This document shows, in pieces, positions 27,699 through 37,510 of a stretch of 64,000 nt of DNA (within the stretch, counting starts at the first letter, position 1; every line of letters begins with the position of its first letter). A model generated the notes under the pieces. The model saw nothing but the letters and a program-made list of their open reading frames with translations, was not told the origin of the DNA and did no database searches. This DNA comes from Catenovulum agarivorans YM01 (GTDB taxonomy: Bacteria; Pseudomonadota; Gammaproteobacteria; Enterobacterales; Alteromonadaceae), in the NCBI RefSeq assembly GCF_000281085.1, contig NZ_JH767522.1, positions 229,918 through 293,917 on the forward strand. The letters run 5' to 3'. A program made the position numbers and the translations under genes.

Positions 27699-29546
27699 TT
27701 ACTTAGTACCCCACACAGAAACACCTGCGCTAGACAAAGCACTAAAGGTTGGTACTAATTGGCTAGTTGCCGCATTGTATTGCCAGCTCGCAACACCATT
27801 GAAAGTACCTAAACCATTTAACGTGATTTGGAATTTATTCCCACTTTGGATCCACCAAGTACCAGATTGAGAGCCAGACACTGTGCCATCCGGATTTAAC
27901 TGAATGTTAACTGACTGCTTAGCTGTGGTGTTGATATCTTTCTCGTGATTAACAAATTTAAAGCTGCCAACCATATCGTAGAAATCAACCTTATTTGCGC
28001 CATTTAATTGCGCGTATCTTTGTGGCGCAACCACCGGCCAACCGTCCGCATTCATAAACATTTCATGCACACGAACTTGGTGGAATTCACCAGAATTTGG
28101 GAAGCGAGTATGGAATACTAAGAAGTATTGGCCTGTATCTGAGTTATACACAGTTGATTGATGGCCTGGCGCTAAATAACCATATTCACCAGCAAACTCA
28201 AAACCGCCCATAAGTTTCATACCATATGGTGCAATTGAGTTGCGATCACCACGTACATTCGCCATGTTGTTGCCTTGCGCATCATAATATGGGCCGTCAG
28301 GCGAAGTTGCACGAGCAACACGTACGTTATAACCACCGTCTGATGCTAAACCACCAAACGAGCTAAACAAATAGTAGTAACCTGTTTCTGGGCTGTATTG
28401 AATAAATGCTGCTTCAATATGGCTGTGATCACCACCTAATAAGTGTTTACCATAACCTTGACCTGCGTATGGTTTACCTGTTGCTGGGTTAGCTTCTAAA
28501 ATAAAGATACCACCAGAATACGAACCATAGACTAACCACATTTTGCCGTCTTTGTCGTAAAACGCGTGTGGATCTACTGCATTTGGATGAATAGTCGGGT
28601 CGTAAATTTCACCGGCATTTTCACTTTCTTGACCCCACATACCTGATTTTAAGATCAAGCCTGTGTTTGAATACGCACCTTCAACATTCCAGCTAGTCGC
28701 AACACCTGTGTAACCGCGTGGCTCTGTCATTAAACTTTGATTGTAATAATAAGCGTATTCACCTGTGCTAAGTTGTACAACATCCGCTGCCCACAAGGCT
28801 GTATTGTCGCCAGTCCAAGCAAAACCTTCAGCAAGTTCATTGGTGAGGTTATAGCCAAATAAAGGGTTGTTGTTATTCACGCCTTCAGATACTAAAGTCC
28901 AATTCATTAAATCGGTCGATTTAGCCGATGCTGCGAACGAGCCAAAAATGTAGTAAGTTTTTTGACCATTGACTGTGGTTTCAAAAATTGACGGATCGTG
29001 CACTGTAACATCAGTAAATTGCGAGCTAGCAAGGGTTGGGTTTGCATAAGTTGCATGCTCTAATGTCCACTGTTGTGGCGCACCAGCCCAATAAGTCCAC
29101 TGGGCAATATTAGCGCTGTTAGCTGTTGAAAAATTATAAACTTCAGCCGCTTTACCTGAGTGTTGATTGATTAAACCGTAATTACCGTTAGACAAAGCAT
29201 CTAATGTCCACAACTGTGTAGGTCCACCCCAGTAAGCCCATTGGACAATGTTGGCACCATCAGCTGAATCAAAGTTATATACTTCTAATGCTTTTTTGCT
29301 ATAAACTGAAACAATCGAATAGTTACCATTTACATTGGTAACATCCCATAACTGGTTGTTTGCGTTGGTTTGAGTGTATTGAATAATGTTAGCGCCATCT
29401 GCTGTTGAACGACCCGAAACGTCCATAACCTTGCCACTATGGGCATTTTTTAATACATAAGTACCGTTAGTTAAAGCCGCTGCGTTAAAAGCGCTGCCAG
29501 CACCAATAGCTAATAAGATACCCGCTGCTAAATTAGAGTATTTCAT
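27699..29546 (-). CDS. Secreted GH43 arabinanase-like enzyme with ricin lectin and C-terminal beta domain
   Basis: This 615-residue protein starts at the ATG at 29546, preceded by AAGGTAGG; a longer upstream reading has no support. A signal peptide (about 1-25) is followed by a ricin/CBM13 trefoil (about 26-165) with HSGKV/HSGKA and QLW/QQW repeats. The GH43 catalytic domain (about 180-510) has HDPS (base Asp), VDPH (second Asp) and HIEA (acid Glu), with GHQS as the metal-site His. The C-terminal beta domain (about 525-615) resembles that of the two-domain arabinanase Abn2 of Bacillus. It likely cleaves branched or linear arabinan. The lectin domain is similar in plan to that of the 20279 enzyme, which suggests paralogous targeting. 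Confidence 0.88.
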   Translation of the reverse strand: MKYSNLAAGILLAIGAGSAFNAAALTNGTYVLKNAHSGKVMDVSGRSTADGANIIQYTQTNANNQLWDVTNVNGNYSIVSVYSKKALEVYNFDSADGANIVQWAYWGGPTQLWTLDALSNGNYGLINQHSGKAAEVYNFSTANSANIAQWTYWAGAPQQWTLEHATYANPTLASSQFTDVTVHDPSIFETTVNGQKTYYIFGSFAASAKSTDLMNWTLVSEGVNNNNPLFGYNLTNELAEGFAWTGDNTALWAADVVQLSTGEYAYYYNQSLMTEPRGYTGVATSWNVEGAYSNTGLILKSGMWGQESENAGEIYDPTIHPNAVDPHAFYDKDGKMWLVYGSYSGGIFILEANPATGKPYAGQGYGKHLLGGDHSHIEAAFIQYSPETGYYYLFSSFGGLASDGGYNVRVARATSPDGPYYDAQGNNMANVRGDRNSIAPYGMKLMGGFEFAGEYGYLAPGHQSTVYNSDTGQYFLVFHTRFPNSGEFHQVRVHEMFMNADGWPVVAPQRYAQLNGANKVDFYDMVGSFKFVNHEKDINTTAKQSVNIQLNPDGTVSGSQSGTWWIQSGNKFQITLNGLGTFNGVASWQYNAATSQLVPTFSALSSAGVSVWGTK

Positions 29547-29668
29547 AGACCTACCTTTTTGTTGTGTGTGTATAAACCAATTTGTTGTCGTGTTAGTGCA
29601 AAACAACAATACAGTAATATTATATTAATTTAAAAGGTAAATGAAACTCTTTTTTAACATTTCACAAA

Positions 29669-30028
29669 CTAACAGTTTACCACAAGTACATCTAAACCCT
29701 GCTTGAGTAGTTTTTCGGCAAGTTGTTTGATTAATTTCGGCTCTGTTGAGCTTTTGCTATACACGGCAAATAAACTGCCGTGTTGTTTAATTTCAATGCC
29801 AATACTGAGCAAATCATCAGAAATAAAGGCTTTTAATCCTTGCGGAATATTACTCGCTTGTTTGTAAACAGCCAACTGCACCTTTTGGCAGCCGGTTTGT
29901 GCTGTCTTGATTTGTTGTTTAGGTAACAGTGGAATTTCTGCAACTATTTGTGTTTCGCTGGCAAAGTGCGCTTGCGTTTGGCTACAAGCAAACAGCAAAC
30001 CCACCGCAGTTAATTTAGCTAAATTCAT
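29669..30028 (-). CDS. Small exported protein downstream of FlgO-like gene
   Basis: This 119-residue protein has a signal peptide, MNLAKLTAVGLLFACSQTQA. It could be cleaved after TQA, or the Cys15 in LLFAC could make it a lipoprotein. Mature residues include two cysteines (GCQKV and terminal VVNC) that might form a disulphide. I do not recognise the family. It follows the FlgO-like gene by 20 bases on the same strand, with AGGAG before the ATG, so it is probably co-transcribed and may be an FlgP-like partner (weak inference). Confidence 0.6.
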   Translation of the reverse strand: MNLAKLTAVGLLFACSQTQAHFASETQIVAEIPLLPKQQIKTAQTGCQKVQLAVYKQASNIPQGLKAFISDDLLSIGIEIKQHGSLFAVYSKSSTEPKLIKQLAEKLLKQGLDVLVVNC

Positions 30029-30048
30029 AACAACTCCTAAATTGAAAG

Positions 30049-30792
30049 TTAGTGTGCTGAATAGTTATGAAATCTAACTTGCGATGGCCCTGAAAACGCC
30101 TGATCAGCCACAAAATAAGGCACAAAACCTTTAGACGCTGCAAGTATTTGATTACTGTTTAAGTCGATGATTCTAGCGTTAATCACTAAACCATTTTGAT
30201 GCCACACCATAGTGCCAGATAGTACATGCTCTATGCCTTGCATTTCGCGCAGTTCGCGAGCTTGACGGCTAAATACAAAATCACCTCCCTGACTCACTTT
30301 AATAAAACCCGTCGCTTTAAAATCAACAACTGGCAAACCGAGCTGACGCATTTCAGTAATAAATTCTTCGGCTATTTGATTACCGGCTAAATTACTCGAT
30401 TGCAAAGTAGAATCTAAGTTAACAAAAGAAGTTACAGCCATGCTACGCACATAATAAGGTTGTAAATTCGCAACTAGCTCTTTGGCGATCCTTGAAATGT
30501 AATTGGTTAAAACTTGGTGATTCGCATAAGGGTTTTGCGGCCCAGCCTGCCAAACAGAATTATACGTTGGTACAGGCGCAGTACCTGTTGGCATTGTGTG
30601 CACATGGGCTGGCTCAGGTGCAGGTGCGGCTACTACTTGTTGACGCGTCATACAGTCAGCCGCACCTTCTTTTTTACCATAAATAGACATATCACAATCG
30701 TTAATACGTGAATCTTTAATCGTCATTGTGGTACAAGCAGACAATAACACAGAACAGCTTAGCAGTTGAATTAATTGGCGAGTTTTACGCAT
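30049..30792 (-). CDS. FlgO-domain outer-membrane lipoprotein
   Basis: This 247-residue lipoprotein has the lipobox LSAC (Cys20). A Pro/Ala-rich linker (about 50-80) leads to a FlgO domain (about 95-235) with ISRIAKELVANL, SFVNLDSTLQSSNLAGNQIAEEF, FKATGFIKVSQGGDF and VINARIIDLNSNQILA. In Vibrio, FlgO with FlgP/FlgT forms outer-membrane parts of the flagellar basal body, but FlgO-domain proteins also occur apart from flagella. No flagellar gene lies nearby, so a flagellar role here is unproven. AAGGA precedes the ATG. It is divergent from the TonB receptor at 30969. Confidence 0.78.
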   Translation of the reverse strand: MRKTRQLIQLLSCSVLLSACTTMTIKDSRINDCDMSIYGKKEGAADCMTRQQVVAAPAPEPAHVHTMPTGTAPVPTYNSVWQAGPQNPYANHQVLTNYISRIAKELVANLQPYYVRSMAVTSFVNLDSTLQSSNLAGNQIAEEFITEMRQLGLPVVDFKATGFIKVSQGGDFVFSRQARELREMQGIEHVLSGTMVWHQNGLVINARIIDLNSNQILAASKGFVPYFVADQAFSGPSQVRFHNYSAH

Positions 30793-30968
30793 TTTATGAA
30801 TCCTTCAAATCAATAGTCTTGTTATGATCTTCGACTCCTTCGCCAATATTTAAATAAGAAAAATTCCTAGTGTTTTTATTAGACATTGTGTTGGATATAG
30901 TGTTTTTAACATTTATAATCTGGCACTAACTATCGGATATATTTAAATAATTAAAGCTAAAGGGATTT

Positions 30969-33900
30969 ATGCCGTACTCTGCGCGCCCGTGTTTTATCAC
31001 CCTATTCATTCTACACATTTTCTACAACAACCAAGCGCTAGCCAACAACATTACTAGCCAGCTACGAGGCGTGGTTGATGATACAAATTGCCCATGTGAG
31101 CTGATATTAACCAATGCGCAGCAACAGCTTAAACTGCAAAAAGATGTTAATAGCCAACAAACCTTCAGCTTTAACAACTTAGCTGCGGGGCAAGAATATA
31201 AACTGACAGTACACAACCAACAGCATGTGATCTTTGAAGAAAGTTTTACCTTAGAGCTTAATCAGGATAAGTGGTTAACCATAGCTCCTGCTAACAACAA
31301 AGAAGTCATTCAAGTAGTTGGCCGACAAACAGTTAATCCAAACCAATTTAATGCCAAACAGCTACACAATTTAAGTGTGTTTAATCGCGACATCAAACAA
31401 GCATTAAATCAGTCGGTTTATGTCATTAAACAACTTGGCACAGATGCACCTTTATCTATTGCCGGGCAACATCCAAAAATGAATCAATTTTCGGTTGATG
31501 GTTTGGCACAAAATGACAACTTCGGCTTAAATTCCAACGGTTACCCAACACAAAGATTACCGATACCTTTTGCTGCGTTGGCCAACGTAAGTGTCAGCCC
31601 TGCACCATTTGATGTGCGCTTTAATAATTTCATCGGTGGTGATATTAATGTCACCACCAAATCGGGTGCAGAGAATTTTTCTGCGGGGGTATTTTATCAA
31701 TATGGCAATGAACAATTATCTGGCAAATTAATTAAAGACGATGGCAGCAAAGCTGAGTTAGATCATTTCACCCACAAGTTTTTTGGCTTTGATTTTAGCG
31801 GCTCATTGTCCGAGCAATTTTATTATTTTGTCGCTTACGAGGCTTTTACTAGCCCGAAAACTTCAGTTTGGGTTCCCTTAGGGGAAAATGGCGCCAATAA
31901 TGCTGATATAACACTCGAAGATGTGAATAAAATTCAACAAATCGCATTAAACACCTATCAAATAAACATTGGTGATTGGCTTACACAGCCGCAAGAGCAA
32001 GATGAAAAATGGTTAATCAAATTCGATTGGTTTGCCAACCAACAACATAAACTGTCTACCACTTTACAATATAACCAAGGCAACTTAACTCGCAATACAG
32101 GTTGGGGCGCAACTGATTTGTATTTGAGTAGCCATTGGTACAATAAAATTGAAACGCTCAAATCAGCTACCAGCTATTGGCATGCTGATTGGACAGATAA
32201 TTTAAGCAGCGAGTTTAAACTGGCTTATAAAGAGGTAACGACAGAACAAACATCCTTGTCAGACTTCGCCGATATCACAGTTTATAGCCAAACCAACGGC
32301 AATCGCCCCACAGCTGCGGTTTCTTTTGGCTCAGATATTTATCGCCATGCTAATCAATTGTCAAATCAAACATTTATTAGCCAATTTAGTTTTGACTATC
32401 AGTGGCTTGAACACTCATTGTTAGCTGGTATTGAATGGCAGCAACAACAAACTAAAAACTTATTCGCGCCAAATTCTAAAGGCAGTTGGCTGTTTAATTC
32501 GATAGAAGATTTTGCTAATCAGCAAGCGAGCAAATTTAGCTACGCCAATGTTTACACTAACAATCCAGCAGATGCGGAAGTGGATATAAAACTAGCTACG
32601 CTCAGTTTATTTTTGGCCGATAACTGGCAAATAAACCAAGCACTCAATGTAGAACTGGGTTTGCGTTATCAGAAAATGTATATGGCGAATGCCCCCAAAT
32701 TAAACCCTAAATTTGTCCAAAGATTTGGCTTTAATAACAACCACACACTTGATAGCCTTGATATTTTATTACCGCGTGCTCAACTCATTTGGCAAATTAA
32801 CCCTCAACACAAATTGAGTTTAGGCGCAGGTTATTTTAGTGGTGGCCAACCTTTGGTTTGGCTGGCAAACAATTATAGTAACGATGGCATCACTTATACC
32901 CAATTTGATCCAGCAAGTGTCGATAGCGCCATTTATCTAACTTATGTCAACTTACAAGTACCCAACCAAGTAAAAGCCAGCTTACAGCAGGCAGATGGCT
33001 ATACAAATTCACTATCACCTAACTTTAAATTACCTTACAGCGCAAAAAGCTCAGCAACTTATCAATACACACCACAAAACACTTGGTTAGGCGCGAATTG
33101 GCAACATCAATTAGAGTTTCTCTACCAACAAAATCGCCATGATGTTATTTGGCAAGAACAGATCCGTACCCCACAAACCAATACGGATGGCTCGGTAAAA
33201 ACCACTCAAGATGGTGGTCGAATTTTGTATCAAACTTTAGATCCATTAACAGGCGAACACACCAGTAGATACGATATTGCGCTGACAAATTCAGGGCAAA
33301 ATACCCATAGCCAGATATGGAGTTTATCCAGCCAAGCGAATTGGCTGGATAAACTAAAACTGTCTATGCTGTACGCTAATCAAAACATTGATGAAATTCA
33401 ACCAGGTTACGGCTCAACCGCAGGCTACAACTATACAACGGCGCCAACGATCAACCGTAATAATCCACCTGTTGGTACCAGCACATATCAAGTAAAACAT
33501 AAACTCGCGGTTAATCTAACCTATCAATTTAACTGGTTAAAAAACTATGCCAGCGAACTTAGCTTGCAGTTTGAACGCCGCAGCGGCACACCATATAGTT
33601 GGACGTTAGAAAGTTACTATTCAACAGACTTTGGCGACCAAAATGATCTGTCGTATTACTCAAGTTACCTAGCCTATATTCCAACAGAAAATGACACCAA
33701 CGTGCTTTATCAAGACTTGAATTATGCTGAGTTAGCTGAATACATGAAGCAATTTAATCTTGAGCAATATGCTGGCGGCTACACAGCTAAAAACCAACAT
33801 TTTGCGCCGTGGCAAAGTTATTTAGATTTAAATTTTCGCCAGCAACTGCCAGCCTTTAGCAGCAACCACCAAGCTGAAGTTTATCTGACTATCAAAAATC

Positions 33901-34103
33901 TACTTAATTTTTTCAACTCTGATTGGGGCAAAATAAAGAATAGAGGAGATTCCGACAGGCCATTAGTTGCATTTAATGTAGATGAGCAAGGGCGATATGT
34001 TTATCGTAAACCTTATTATGGATTTAGTGACAACTCATGGTTTTATGCCGACCTCAACGCATCCGTTTGGCAAATGCAAATTGGCCTAAGTTATAGGTTT
34101 TAA
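30969..34103 (+). CDS. Oar-like TonB-dependent receptor
   Basis: This 1044-residue outer-membrane protein has a signal peptide (about 1-25). An N-terminal carboxypeptidase-like regulatory beta domain follows (about 26-110, including the CPC pair in TNCPCEL), then a plug domain (about 115-225, with APFDVRFNNFIGGDINVTTKSG) and a large barrel ending GLSYRF. This is the Oar/SusC-like layout without a SusD partner. It likely imports large or complex ligands. Three bases separate its stop from the histidine kinase start, so receptor, kinase and regulator form one operon. GGGATTT precedes the ATG. Confidence 0.9.
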   Translation: MPYSARPCFITLFILHIFYNNQALANNITSQLRGVVDDTNCPCELILTNAQQQLKLQKDVNSQQTFSFNNLAAGQEYKLTVHNQQHVIFEESFTLELNQDKWLTIAPANNKEVIQVVGRQTVNPNQFNAKQLHNLSVFNRDIKQALNQSVYVIKQLGTDAPLSIAGQHPKMNQFSVDGLAQNDNFGLNSNGYPTQRLPIPFAALANVSVSPAPFDVRFNNFIGGDINVTTKSGAENFSAGVFYQYGNEQLSGKLIKDDGSKAELDHFTHKFFGFDFSGSLSEQFYYFVAYEAFTSPKTSVWVPLGENGANNADITLEDVNKIQQIALNTYQINIGDWLTQPQEQDEKWLIKFDWFANQQHKLSTTLQYNQGNLTRNTGWGATDLYLSSHWYNKIETLKSATSYWHADWTDNLSSEFKLAYKEVTTEQTSLSDFADITVYSQTNGNRPTAAVSFGSDIYRHANQLSNQTFISQFSFDYQWLEHSLLAGIEWQQQQTKNLFAPNSKGSWLFNSIEDFANQQASKFSYANVYTNNPADAEVDIKLATLSLFLADNWQINQALNVELGLRYQKMYMANAPKLNPKFVQRFGFNNNHTLDSLDILLPRAQLIWQINPQHKLSLGAGYFSGGQPLVWLANNYSNDGITYTQFDPASVDSAIYLTYVNLQVPNQVKASLQQADGYTNSLSPNFKLPYSAKSSATYQYTPQNTWLGANWQHQLEFLYQQNRHDVIWQEQIRTPQTNTDGSVKTTQDGGRILYQTLDPLTGEHTSRYDIALTNSGQNTHSQIWSLSSQANWLDKLKLSMLYANQNIDEIQPGYGSTAGYNYTTAPTINRNNPPVGTSTYQVKHKLAVNLTYQFNWLKNYASELSLQFERRSGTPYSWTLESYYSTDFGDQNDLSYYSSYLAYIPTENDTNVLYQDLNYAELAEYMKQFNLEQYAGGYTAKNQHFAPWQSYLDLNFRQQLPAFSSNHQAEVYLTIKNLLNFFNSDWGKIKNRGDSDRPLVAFNVDEQGRYVYRKPYYGFSDNSWFYADLNASVWQMQIGLSYRF

Positions 34104-34106
34104 ACT

Positions 34107-35963
34107 ATGTTAGCCAATAAACAAGCCGTTACCAGAAAACTGCTTATATCAACTTGTTGGTTGATGATAATTATTGGAGTGGTTGAAACATTGCTGGGTA
34201 GAGTATTTTACCATACTCTGCGGCCTCACTTAGAAATAATCTCTTTTTTAACTCAACCCTGTTACGCAATACTCTGTTATTGGATTATGCCGCGTGTATT
34301 TTGGCCTCAGCAGCAAAAATTACTGCATAAACTCGCGACACTAAAACAAAACTTATTATCGAAATACACCTTAACAGCAGTCATTAAACAAATTGTGGTT
34401 TGTGTGCTGTACACAGCAAGCTTTTACCTACTGTATTTTTTTGCAAAAAATTGGTTTAGCTTTGAACACAAAATTACTTGGTTTTTTCCAAGCGGTTTAC
34501 AATTTATTGCACTACTTTTATTGCCATATAGATACTGGTTTGCCGTTTATCTTGGTACTTGGGCAGGCTACCAACAAGTACATTATTTTTACCAAGGTGA
34601 ATATTGGCCTTGGTATTCGTTACTCTACAACTTAGTCAATAACTTTGTATTCATCTATCTACCCATGTATATAGGTCGCAGAATAATAGCGCACAATTGG
34701 TTATGGTCGGTGCGTGGTTTATTAGTATTTTTTCTATTCTTAATTATCTATCGCTGTATAGACGCAGCTAAATACGTTTTTTGGGACAATTACAATGTAG
34801 AAATAGTTACTTTAGGCTTTTATTTATCCGCAGTCGTGGGTGGATTAGTGGCTATTTTGTTAATTACCCCAAGCAGTTTTTTAGTTATCTATCTTGTGCA
34901 GTTATGGCGTACTAATAAAAGTGCGCTTAAACACGTTAATTTTCAATCAATAAAAGTACCCATCTTGGTTGTAGCTAGCCTAGTTGTTGCCTCTAGTATT
35001 ATCTACAAATTGCAGCCTAATTTAGTCAGCTTTTTATATTGTTTGTCGTTTTTACCCATAATTTGGTTTAGCTATCGTTATGCTTGGGTGGGCGCGGTTG
35101 TTACCACCAGCTTAGCCAATGTGCTTATCTTAGTTAGCACCTACCAACAAGCGCCAGAAGTTTTACAAAACGCGCAGTTTTATTTGTTGGCGGTTAACCT
35201 AACAGGTTTGTTTATCGGAGCGGTGATCACAGAACACAAACGTGTAACCAATGTCCTAACCCATAAACACTCACAACTATTGCAACACAGTGAAGACTTA
35301 AAAAAACTCGCAAGAAGCAATGCAAAACTGGCTGGCAAAGTAGTTGCAGTACAAGAGCAAGAGCGCAAACAATTATCGCAAGAATTACATGACGAAGTTG
35401 GTCAAAGTTTAATCGCACTAAAAACGGAACTAGAAATTATGGACAGACAATACAAACGTGGATTAATCCAACCCGAGCAAGTAAAAGAGTTAAATAGCAG
35501 TGCCGATAAAATTTATCAGTCTGTCTATCAACTCATGCATTGGTTGCGCCCTCGAGTGCTTGATGACTTAGGTTTGCATAAAACTATTGAAGGCAATTAT
35601 TTTGCTGGCCGATTACACAAACAGAATGTGCAATATTGCCCAAATGTGGTTGGTGATATCAATCAACTAGCTGAGAAATATCAAATAGCTGTGTTTCGTA
35701 TCGTGCAAGAAGCCATCAACAACTGTATTAAATACGCCAACGCCAACAGAGTACAGGTGTTTATTTGTTTGGAAAACAACCAACTACATTTGCAAATAAG
35801 AGATGACGGTGTTGGATTTCACCTAGATGATCAATCAGCGGGTTTTGGTTTAGAAGGTATTAAAGACAGAGTCGCAAGTTTACAAGGTAGTTGCGATATC
35901 AGCAGTAACAGCCAAGGCACACAAATAATTGTCCACTTTGATTTAACACAAGGGAATAACTAA
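34107..35963 (+). CDS. UhpB-like MASE1 sensor histidine kinase
   Basis: This 618-residue inner-membrane kinase has about ten hydrophobic segments in the first 385 residues. They include a MASE1-like WFFPSGLQFIALLLLPYRYW stretch. A HisKA_3 dimerisation helix follows with His428 in ELHDEVGQSL, then an HATPase domain with NCIKYANA (N box), DDGVGF and GFGLEGIKDR. It belongs to the NarX/UhpB class that phosphorylates LuxR-type regulators. The regulator gene begins two bases after its stop. UhpB proteins usually sense through a transporter-like partner (UhpC); none is present, so the TonB receptor or a direct ligand may provide the signal (inference). Confidence 0.88.
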   Translation: MLANKQAVTRKLLISTCWLMIIIGVVETLLGRVFYHTLRPHLEIISFLTQPCYAILCYWIMPRVFWPQQQKLLHKLATLKQNLLSKYTLTAVIKQIVVCVLYTASFYLLYFFAKNWFSFEHKITWFFPSGLQFIALLLLPYRYWFAVYLGTWAGYQQVHYFYQGEYWPWYSLLYNLVNNFVFIYLPMYIGRRIIAHNWLWSVRGLLVFFLFLIIYRCIDAAKYVFWDNYNVEIVTLGFYLSAVVGGLVAILLITPSSFLVIYLVQLWRTNKSALKHVNFQSIKVPILVVASLVVASSIIYKLQPNLVSFLYCLSFLPIIWFSYRYAWVGAVVTTSLANVLILVSTYQQAPEVLQNAQFYLLAVNLTGLFIGAVITEHKRVTNVLTHKHSQLLQHSEDLKKLARSNAKLAGKVVAVQEQERKQLSQELHDEVGQSLIALKTELEIMDRQYKRGLIQPEQVKELNSSADKIYQSVYQLMHWLRPRVLDDLGLHKTIEGNYFAGRLHKQNVQYCPNVVGDINQLAEKYQIAVFRIVQEAINNCIKYANANRVQVFICLENNQLHLQIRDDGVGFHLDDQSAGFGLEGIKDRVASLQGSCDISSNSQGTQIIVHFDLTQGNN

Positions 35964-35965
35964 CT

Positions 35966-36607
35966 ATGAATATCGCGATAGTGGAAGATCATCAACTGGT
36001 TTTAGATGGTTTTAGTCGGTTATTAACCAGCGAGGGTTATAAGGTAATTGCAGGCTTTATCGACTTTCATAGTGCCTTAGCACAATTGCCGAAAACACCA
36101 GCCGATATTTGCATTGTGGATATTTCACTACCTGGTGGTAATGGCATTAATTTAGTTAAACAGCTCAGTGCAAAAATGCCAAACTGCCAATTTATTATGG
36201 TAAGCATGTACGACTACAACCCATATATAAGTGATGCGTTAGCTGCGGGAGTTGCTGGCTATTTATCTAAACGAGTTGCCGCGGCTACTTTAATTGATGC
36301 AATTGAATCGGTTGCCAATGGTGATAATTATTTAAGCGCCGACATTCAAAACAAATTAGAAATATCCAGCCAACAACGTCCATCTCAGCTAACCAGCCTA
36401 ACCGAGCGTGAATTTGAAGCTTTTATCTGTTTTGCCCGCGGCTTCAACCCAAAACAAGTTGCTAGCCAACTCGACATGATGCCTAAAACAGCGCATGTGC
36501 ATCGCGCCAACATAATGCAAAAACTCGAGCTAAGAAATCAATTTTCCATGCTCAAAATGGCTTTAGAAGCAGGCTTGATTAGCTGCAATGAAATAGCTAT
36601 GAGTTGA
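35966..36607 (+). CDS. UhpA-like NarL-family response regulator
   Basis: This 213-residue regulator has a receiver domain (about 1-120) with phospho-acceptor Asp52 (CIVDISLPG), acidic pocket EDH at 7-9 and the conserved SKR lysine. A LuxR-type HTH domain follows (about 145-205) with LTEREFEAFICFARGF and PKTAHVHRANIMQKL. The KTAHVHRANIM recognition helix is close to that of E. coli UhpA. It is the partner of the kinase two bases upstream. Its targets are not visible; the operon itself or a carbohydrate locus is likely. Confidence 0.92.
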   Translation: MNIAIVEDHQLVLDGFSRLLTSEGYKVIAGFIDFHSALAQLPKTPADICIVDISLPGGNGINLVKQLSAKMPNCQFIMVSMYDYNPYISDALAAGVAGYLSKRVAAATLIDAIESVANGDNYLSADIQNKLEISSQQRPSQLTSLTEREFEAFICFARGFNPKQVASQLDMMPKTAHVHRANIMQKLELRNQFSMLKMALEAGLISCNEIAMS

Positions 36608-36784
36608 TTTATAGCTCCAAGAAAAAGCTACAGCTTACAACAAACGCATAAGTTGGTGAGCTCAACGGATAAATCAGTTTTACTGAATACGTATTCATGA
36701 TGTTGTCGCTTACCCTAGCCAAAATTAAAATGCCCCCGAAAGAATGGCCAATAAATTACACACAAAATAAAGGTAAAGGAAATC

Positions 36785-37280
36785 ATGTTTAAAAAATCTC
36801 TTTTGGCGCTTGCGTTGTCATTAACTAGTATTGGTGCGAGTGCAAATTGGGTTGGCGGGATCAACTACACTTCTGTGAATGAAGATCTTGGTTATATTGG
36901 TGACGTCAATATAGATACTATCAATCTAGAACTAGGTTACAAATACAATACTGCTGAGCAGTTTAAGTTAATACCCAGCCTTAGATTCGGTTTTGGTATT
37001 TCCAACGACAGTGGCCGCTCTTATTGGTCTAGCGTCGAATTTTCTTTACCTATTTACTTTGCGCGGCCAATACGAATACGACAATGGTGTATATTTATAT
37101 GGCGCTCCGAGTGTAGGCACCTACAACCTGAGTGTTAACGACACCAGTGACAGCAGTAACAAATTTGGTTTTGGCGCTGGCATTGGTTTTAAAGCCAACG
37201 ATGCTATGGCTTTTGAATTGAGTTTAGAACGAGTTGATGATGCTGACCTCATCAGCGCCGGTGTTAAGTTCGGTTTCTAA
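36785..37280 (+). pseudogene. Small outer-membrane barrel protein, frameshifted
   Basis: A signal peptide (MFKKSLLALALSLTSIGASA) and barrel-like strands run from 36785 in one frame to about 37063 (SLPIYF). They then continue in the +1 frame as RGQYEYDNGVYLYGAPSVG to the stop at 37280, ending SAGVKFGF. Removing one G near 37063 (in TTTGCGCGG) would give a continuous protein of about 164 residues, similar in style to OmpW/OmpA-like small barrels. AAAGGA precedes the ATG. It is either a recent mutation, a phase-variable state or a sequencing error. If real, it truncates the protein at residue 117. Confidence 0.72.
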
Positions 37281-37510
37281 AACTCTCAAAAACACTAGCT
37301 TATAGCGCGGCACAGCTGCGCTATTGCCCTACCTAATCCACAGCCAAAAAATTTCCATTTTTATGCAATTTTTTATTTGTATTTTGCAAAAATTGCGATA
37401 AATTTCGCTTCGCTAACGTGTGCAAAATCAGCCCTTCTGCATTTCTCTGGCCCACCACTTTAGCTTCCAATTAACACTTTGTTTTTATTTACATTTTGGA
37501 GATTTAGCGG

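Noticed and set aside
37311-37333. TAGCGC/GCGCTA inverted repeat as a terminator after the frameshifted barrel gene
   Set aside because: The stem is only 6 bp with a 9-base loop and no T tract, which is too weak to call with confidence.
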